Assembly: GCF_001424565.1 (NCBI RefSeq)
Contig: NZ_LMOL01000005.1
Location: 808,150 to 872,149, forward strand
Reading direction: 5' to 3'
From: Arthrobacter sp. Leaf141
GTDB lineage: Bacteria; Actinomycetota; Actinomycetes; Actinomycetales; Micrococcaceae
Length of the DNA stretch: 64,000 nt
Of this stretch, positions 59,577 through 64,000 are shown in pieces. The translations under genes were made by a program, and so were the position numbers. How positions within the stretch are numbered: position 1 is the first letter of the stretch; each line of letters starts with the position of its first letter. The notes below the pieces were generated by a model that was not told where the DNA came from, searched no databases, and worked only from the letters and a program-made list of their open reading frames with translations.

Positions 59577-61074
59577 GGCCGGCGGAAACGCCTTCCAGCT
59601 GCAGCGAGGACGCCGTGGCCAGCTCGAGTTCGGCGGCGAGCTCCGGGTTCTCGTCAAGCTTGACGCCGTAGCCGGGCATCATTTCCTTGAGCTTGCCCTG
59701 CCAGCCCTTGAAGTTCTTGGGGAACGTCTTCTGCAGCAGTTCGATCATGATGGGAACAGCGGTGGAGGCTCCGGGCGAGGCACCCAGGAGGGCGCCGATG
59801 GAGCCGTCGCGGCCGGCGATCACTTCAGTACCGAACTGGAGGATGCCGCCCTTCTGTGGATCCTTCTTGATGATCTGTACACGCTGGCCGGCGGTGATCA
59901 GTTCCCAGTCGCCGTCCTTGGCTTCGGGGTAGTACTCGCGCAGGGCCTCGACCTTGTCGCCGTGGCGCTTGGCCACTTCCTTAACCAGGTAGGCGGTGAG
60001 GTCCATGTTGTCCTTGGCCACGGCCAGCATCGGAATGATGTTGCTGGGCCGGATGGACAGGGGCAGGTCCAGGTACGAGCCGTTTTTCAGGAAGTTGGTG
60101 GAGAAACCGGCGTACGGGCCGAACAGCAGGGAGCGCTTGCCGTTGACGTACCGGGTGTCCAGGTGCGGGACGGACATGGGCGGGGCGCCTACGGAGGCCT
60201 GCCCGTACACCTTGGCGCTGTGTTGGGCGGCGATGTCCTCATCGGTACAGCGGAAGAACTGGCCGGAGACGGGGAACCCGCCGTAGCCCTTGCTCTCGGG
60301 GATCCCGGAGGCCTGCAGGAGGTGGAGTGCGCCGCCGCCGGCGCCCACAAACACAAACTTGGCGTGGATCTTGCTGTGTTCCCCGGATTTGGGGTATTTC
60401 AGCGAAAGGTCCCAGCCGCCGTCGGACGCCTTGGAAATCCCGGTGACGGAATGGCCGTAGTTGATTTCGACGCCGTTGTTCCCCAGGTACGTGGTCAGCT
60501 CACGGGTGAGTGCACCGAAGTCGACGTCGGTCCCCTCGGCCGCACGGGTTGCGGCAACGCGCTGCTTCGGGTCGCGGCCCTTGACGATCAGCGGTGCCCA
60601 TTTGGCGATCTGCGCGTGGTCCTCGGAGTACTCCATGCTGCGGAAGAGCGGGTGCGGCTTCAACGCCTCATAGCGGGTCTTCAGGAATTTGGTGTGGTCC
60701 TCGCCGATCACGAAGCTCATATGCGGCACGGTGTTGATGAAGCCCTTGGGGGAGCCGATCAGCTTCTGGTCCACCAGATGGGACCAGAACTGCCGCGACA
60801 GCTGGAACTGTTCGTTGATGACCAGCGCCTTCGACGGGCTCACCGAACCGTCCTTGGCCGCGGGCGAGTAATTCAGTTCGCAGAGGGCGGCGTGGCCGGT
60901 GCCTGCGTTGTTCCACGGATCCGAGCTTTCCAGCCCCGGCTCGTCCAGGCGTTCAAACAGCGAAACGGTCCAATTGGGTTCCAGCTGCTTGATGAATGCC
61001 CCGAGCGTGGCGCTCATGATGCCACCGCCGATCAGGACAACGTCGGCATGGTGGGTCTTGGAAATGAAAGTCAC
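59572..61074 (-). CDS. mqo: malate:quinone oxidoreductase
   Basis: This 500-residue FAD enzyme of the membrane face oxidises malate to oxaloacetate and passes electrons to quinone. It shows [22 protein letters not shown] (FAD site), [66 protein letters not shown] and [15 protein letters not shown]. The start is GTG with GGAGA at 6 nt. It is a single-gene unit; TATTCT (61115-61110, minus strand) is a plausible -10. Confidence 0.96.
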   Translation of the reverse strand: MTFISKTHHADVVLIGGGIMSATLGAFIKQLEPNWTVSLFERLDEPGLESSDPWNNAGTGHAALCELNYSPAAKDGSVSPSKALVINEQFQLSRQFWSHLVDQKLIGSPKGFINTVPHMSFVIGEDHTKFLKTRYEALKPHPLFRSMEYSEDHAQIAKWAPLIVKGRDPKQRVAATRAAEGTDVDFGALTRELTTYLGNNGVEINYGHSVTGISKASDGGWDLSLKYPKSGEHSKIHAKFVFVGAGGGALHLLQASGIPESKGYGGFPVSGQFFRCTDEDIAAQHSAKVYGQASVGAPPMSVPHLDTRYVNGKRSLLFGPYAGFSTNFLKNGSYLDLPLSIRPSNIIPMLAVAKDNMDLTAYLVKEVAKRHGDKVEALREYYPEAKDGDWELITAGQRVQIIKKDPQKGGILQFGTEVIAGRDGSIGALLGASPGASTAVPIMIELLQKTFPKNFKGWQGKLKEMMPGYGVKLDENPELAAELELATASSLQLEGVSAGR

Positions 61075-61153
61075 GATCAGTCTCCGATTGCAGCGGCTCT
61101 GGCTGTCACAGAATATCCCCGGTCTGCCTACATACTGAAATTGGGGCAGCGCG

Positions 61154-62824
61154 TCAAGGCTTCAGTTGGACCTTTGTAAAAACTTCGTTTAAGACAGGGG
61201 ACGCCGGATAGCTGACCACACGGTCCGAGAGGGCCAGGGCGGAGATGGGGAAGGCGATGGGCACGGCCGGGACGGTCGCAGCGATCTGGTCATTGATGGT
61301 GTGATACTGCTCATCCCGTTCCTCCCCCTCGGGCATGCTGCGGGCCCTGTTGATCTTGGAGAAGACCTGTGGGTCCTGATAGCCGAACTCGCCGTTCTTC
61401 TCCCCGAACAGGGGTCCAACAAAGTTTTCCGCGTCCGAATAGGAGCCGTTCCAGCCGAGCAGGTGCAGGGCATGGTCGCCGGGGGACTGGACCTTCTGGA
61501 GGTAGCCCTCGGACCACTCCACGGGAACGGGCCGGATGTTCAAGCCGGCAGCGGTCAGCTGCCGGCTGATCTCGGCGTACACCTTTTCCGGCGTGGGGAG
61601 GTAGGGCCTGGTGACGTTCAAGGGGTAGTAGAACTTCAGTTCTTCCCCGGCGTAGCCTGCGTCCTTCAGGTACTGCTTGGCCTTGGCAAGGTCGTGCCCA
61701 AGTTCCGGTGCGTTGTTGTTGAAGCCGCTGATTTTGGGCGGCACGAACTGGGTGGCCTTGGCCGTGTTGTCGATGAAGAACCTGCGGATCAGGGTCTCCT
61801 TATCGATGGCCAGCTCGATCGCCTGGCGGACTTTGAGGTTTGCCAGGATGCCGACTGCCTGGTTCATGCCCACGTACATCACAGAGAACGGATCGCGCTG
61901 GACGATCTGCTTGCCGCGCTTGACCAACTGGTCAAAGTTGCCCACGGTCACGGCGTCGTAGCCGTCGATTTTGCCGTCCAGCAATGCCTGGAGGCGGGTC
62001 TGCGGGTGGTCGTAGGCCATAAAATTGATGGTGCCGATCTGGCCGCGGTCCCCCCAGTAGGAGGAATTGGTGACCAGGGTAACGCTGCCCTCGTCCCAGC
62101 TGCTGAGGCTGAACGGGCCCGTACCCACAGGGTTGGTGCCGAAGGCAGACAGCGGCTGGCCGCTTTTCTGCCGGTCCAGGACGTTGGCGTTGCCGGCGGC
62201 CAGGGCAGCGGGGGACGCGATGGCGAACGCGGGCAGCGTCAGGGCCTGCAGGAACGCAGTGAACCGCTGGGTCAGGTCCAGCTGCACGGTGTCCGCTGCC
62301 AGGGCGGTGCAGCTTTTGAAGATGGACAGGTCCGGTTCATCGGCGTGGGCCTTGAAAACACCCTTGAACGAGCTGCCGGGCGCCTGCCGCTGCAGGTCCG
62401 GGGAGAACGCGAACCATCTGTTGAAGTTGGTGCACACGGCTTCCGCGTCAAAGGGTGTGCCGTCATGGAACGTGACACCGCCGCGGAGTTTGAAGGTGTA
62501 GGTCCGGCCCTCGTTGGATTCGGTCCACTCGGTGGCGAGCAGGGGCGTTGGTTTGCCGGTGGTCTGGTCCACGCCCACCAGGCCTTCGAGGATCTGGCGG
62601 GTGATGCGCTGCGACTCAACATCGCTGGATAATGCGGGGTCGAGCCCCAGGGGCTGCGCGGCCGTGCCGAAGTTGAAGGTGGCGCCGGGTTCAGCGGCAG
62701 CGGCGGAGCTGGGGAAACCCGACGACGGCGACGGGGACGGGACGCCCGTGCATCCGGTCACACCCAGTGCCAGGAGGAGGGCGCCGCTTTTGATCACCGT
62801 CCGCCGGGAAGTACTGCTGGGCAC
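61154..62824 (-). CDS. peptide/nickel-type ABC substrate-binding lipoprotein (family 5)
   Basis: This 556-residue protein starts with a basic n-region ([14 protein letters not shown]), a hydrophobic core and a lipobox VTGC (cysteine about 25). The SBP_bac_5 fold follows: [76 protein letters not shown] and [24 protein letters not shown]. It binds oligopeptides or similar ligands outside the membrane. No permease or ATPase genes are adjacent. The start is GTG with AGGTGAT upstream. Confidence 0.92.
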   Translation of the reverse strand: MPSSTSRRTVIKSGALLLALGVTGCTGVPSPSPSSGFPSSAAAAEPGATFNFGTAAQPLGLDPALSSDVESQRITRQILEGLVGVDQTTGKPTPLLATEWTESNEGRTYTFKLRGGVTFHDGTPFDAEAVCTNFNRWFAFSPDLQRQAPGSSFKGVFKAHADEPDLSIFKSCTALAADTVQLDLTQRFTAFLQALTLPAFAIASPAALAAGNANVLDRQKSGQPLSAFGTNPVGTGPFSLSSWDEGSVTLVTNSSYWGDRGQIGTINFMAYDHPQTRLQALLDGKIDGYDAVTVGNFDQLVKRGKQIVQRDPFSVMYVGMNQAVGILANLKVRQAIELAIDKETLIRRFFIDNTAKATQFVPPKISGFNNNAPELGHDLAKAKQYLKDAGYAGEELKFYYPLNVTRPYLPTPEKVYAEISRQLTAAGLNIRPVPVEWSEGYLQKVQSPGDHALHLLGWNGSYSDAENFVGPLFGEKNGEFGYQDPQVFSKINRARSMPEGEERDEQYHTINDQIAATVPAVPIAFPISALALSDRVVSYPASPVLNEVFTKVQLKP

Positions 62825-62875
62825 TCGTTTATCACCTCTGGATTTGCCGGCTCCGCGATGTGCGGGCCGGACCCC

Positions 62876-62881
62876 AGTCTA
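62876..62881 (-). promoter_or_regulatory. -10 box TAGACT of the substrate-binding protein gene
   Basis: On the minus strand TAGACT lies about 52 nt before the GTG at 62824, giving a leader of about 45 nt with a ribosome site. Confidence 0.4.
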
Positions 62882-62933
62882 GTAGAAGGTGCCGCCGCTG
62901 CCTCGGAGGTGGGGAACGGCGCCGGGCGCAGCA

Positions 62934-62967
62934 AAGCCGGGTCCACTCCAGCGAGTGGACCCGGCTT
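62934..62967. terminator. hairpin terminator after the fasciclin gene
   Basis: AAGCCGGGTCCACTC pairs perfectly over 15 bp with GAGTGGACCCGGCTT around CAGC. It is 33 nt beyond the fasciclin stop on the minus strand. Confidence 0.85.
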
Positions 62968-63000
62968 CAGTGATGCTGCAGTTCCGAAGGTGGCCGGGAC

Positions 63001-63687
63001 TTACTTGGGCATCAGCACCGAGTCGATGAGGTAAACGGTGGCGTTTTTGGTCTTGACGCCGCCGCAGATCACGTTGGCGCCGTCGACCGTCAGGGCGTCG
63101 CCGCTGCCGGCAACCGTGACGGATCCGCCCTGGACCGTGGCGTGGGTGCCGGCGATCTTGTCCGGGGTGATCTGGCCGGGAACAACGTGGTAGGTCAGGA
63201 TCTTGCTGAGCAGGGCATCATCGGTCTTGAGTGTTTCGATGGTGGCGGCGTCGATCTTGGCGAAGGCGTCATCCACCGGTGCGAAGACCGTAAATTCGCC
63301 ACCGTTGAGGGTGTCCACCAGGTCCACCTTCGGGTTCAGCTTGCCGGAGACGGCAGCGGTGAGGGTGGTGAGGATGGGGTTGTTGGAGGCGGCAACAGCG
63401 ACCGGATCAAGGGCCATGCCTTCAACGGAGCCGGCACCCGTGGGAACCTGTGCGGCGTAACCGGCGCAACCGGGGCCCACCAGGTTGGCTGCCGGATCCA
63501 TCGTGTCGGCGCTGGCCGACGATGACGCCGACGGTGACGGTGCCATGCTGGTGGCCATCGAGGACGGCGACTCCGCCGGTGCAGAGGAGGCGGCCGGGGT
63601 GCTGGTTCCACCACATGCCGTCAGGCTGAGCAGAGCTGCAGCAGCAACGCCTGCGACGGTGAAAGTTGTGCGCTTAATAGTCTGCAT
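63001..63687 (-). CDS. fasciclin (FAS1) domain lipoprotein
   Basis: This 228-residue protein has a signal peptide with the lipobox LTAC (cysteine near 25), then a Ser/Pro/Ala linker to about residue 65 and one FAS1 domain: [61 protein letters not shown], and the closing [14 protein letters not shown]. It resembles mycobacterial MPT70/MPT83-type secreted proteins, thought to act in adhesion. ATG 63687 has AAGGAG. It is transcribed alone and ends at a strong hairpin. Confidence 0.93.
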   Translation of the reverse strand: MQTIKRTTFTVAGVAAAALLSLTACGGTSTPAASSAPAESPSSMATSMAPSPSASSSASADTMDPAANLVGPGCAGYAAQVPTGAGSVEGMALDPVAVAASNNPILTTLTAAVSGKLNPKVDLVDTLNGGEFTVFAPVDDAFAKIDAATIETLKTDDALLSKILTYHVVPGQITPDKIAGTHATVQGGSVTVAGSGDALTVDGANVICGGVKTKNATVYLIDSVLMPK

Positions 63688-63936
63688 TTTGGTTTCTCCT
63701 TGGTTTATTGCATTTTCCGGGAAAGGAAATGAAGTTTCCCTGCCGGGTTTATCTGGCTGGTGGGCACCTGCCCCTCGGCCGGTGTCTCAATGGGTATTCG
63801 GCAGCTGTGCCGAGAGGGATGGGTGGATTTCCAAATCTTTTTTTCAAACACGGAATACGCCGCCGCCATGGGCCGTCAGGGCCGTGATTCCGCGGCATCC
63901 CCATCCCGCCGGCGGCCAGGCGATGGAAGTTAAACC
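63688..63936. other. upstream region of the fasciclin gene, no gene seen
   Basis: No reading frame with a credible start is visible in the 313 bp to the window end. The stretch holds the fasciclin ribosome site and presumably its promoter. A run of eight T residues at about 63836-63843 is unusual in this GC-rich sequence. Confidence 0.5.
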
Positions 63937-63973
63937 AAAAGGTCCTCCCGGCACATTGCCGGGAGGACCTTTT
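63937..63973. terminator. 16-bp terminator near the right edge
   Basis: AAAAGGTCCTCCCGGC and GCCGGGAGGACCTTTT pair perfectly around ACATT, with T-tracts on both strands. It is upstream of the fasciclin gene, so it most likely ends a minus-strand gene lying beyond the window. Confidence 0.8.
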
Positions 63974-64000
63974 ACATTGTGTGCGCAAGGGGGGACTTGA

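Noticed and set aside
63485..64000. Plus-strand frame running to the window end
   Set aside because: It begins antisense inside the fasciclin gene and passes through the gene's promoter and a terminator hairpin; no domain is seen.

Overview
The window is a high-GC, gene-dense stretch of an actinobacterial chromosome. Gene content and order point to Micrococcaceae (Arthrobacter/Pseudarthrobacter type): NucS mismatch endonuclease, DUF3039 next to a helicase, the pncB / clpS-DUF2017-murI-MBL / rph-rdgB neighbourhood, an NrtR-led nad operon, Mqo, and GAAC-N4-GTTC SOS signalling. The genus is an inference from family knowledge; no rRNA gene is present. I found 59 protein genes and no tRNA, rRNA, CRISPR array, transposase or prophage.

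Layout. 1-6 kb: 3' part of an MprF/DUF2156 membrane protein, a cold-shock protein, nucS with a divergent zinc-ribbon protein, an alpha/beta hydrolase and an AI-2E family transporter. 6-18 kb: a large exported/membrane protein, a redox-dead thioredoxin-TPR protein coupled to an Old Yellow Enzyme, an aldo/keto reductase, an NhaP antiporter carrying a UBP zinc finger, an ABC exporter, and the coupled DUF3039-helicase pair. 18-22 kb: SOS-controlled umuDC and the NAD salvage genes pncB-pncA. 22-27 kb: clpS-DUF2017, murI-MBL, an inserted membrane protein-HTH pair, and rph-rdgB. 27-39 kb: dedA, an exonuclease-BRCT protein, DUF4395, an ADP-ribosylglycohydrolase, a MIP channel, sbcDC, an MFS exporter, map and an XRE regulator. 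39-45 kb: IclR with a divergent MHS transporter, a phosphoribosyltransferase, a hydrolase and an amino-acid permease. 45-51 kb: nrtR-nadA-nadB-nadC-cysteine desulfurase, then gtrA. 51-64 kb: FAH and DUF1684 proteins, a lipoprotein, a transglutaminase-like protein, an LLM oxidoreductase-MarR operon, an HAE1-type RND transporter, mqo, a peptide-binding lipoprotein and a fasciclin lipoprotein.

How the genes work together. NAD metabolism appears twice: de novo quinolinate synthesis (nadABC with a desulfurase that could supply the NadA Fe-S cluster, under NrtR) and nicotinamide/nicotinate salvage (pncA/pncB). Genome maintenance is well represented: NucS, UmuDC, SbcCD, RdgB, a helicase and an exonuclease.

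The clearest window-wide signal is regulatory. At least 17 genes have a TANNNT hexamer ending exactly 6 or 7 nt before an ATG/GTG start, with no Shine-Dalgarno sequence needed. This is the signature of leaderless transcripts, and I used it to choose starts. The most unusual single gene is umuD, which lacks both catalytic residues of its self-cleaving protease yet keeps a perfect SOS box.
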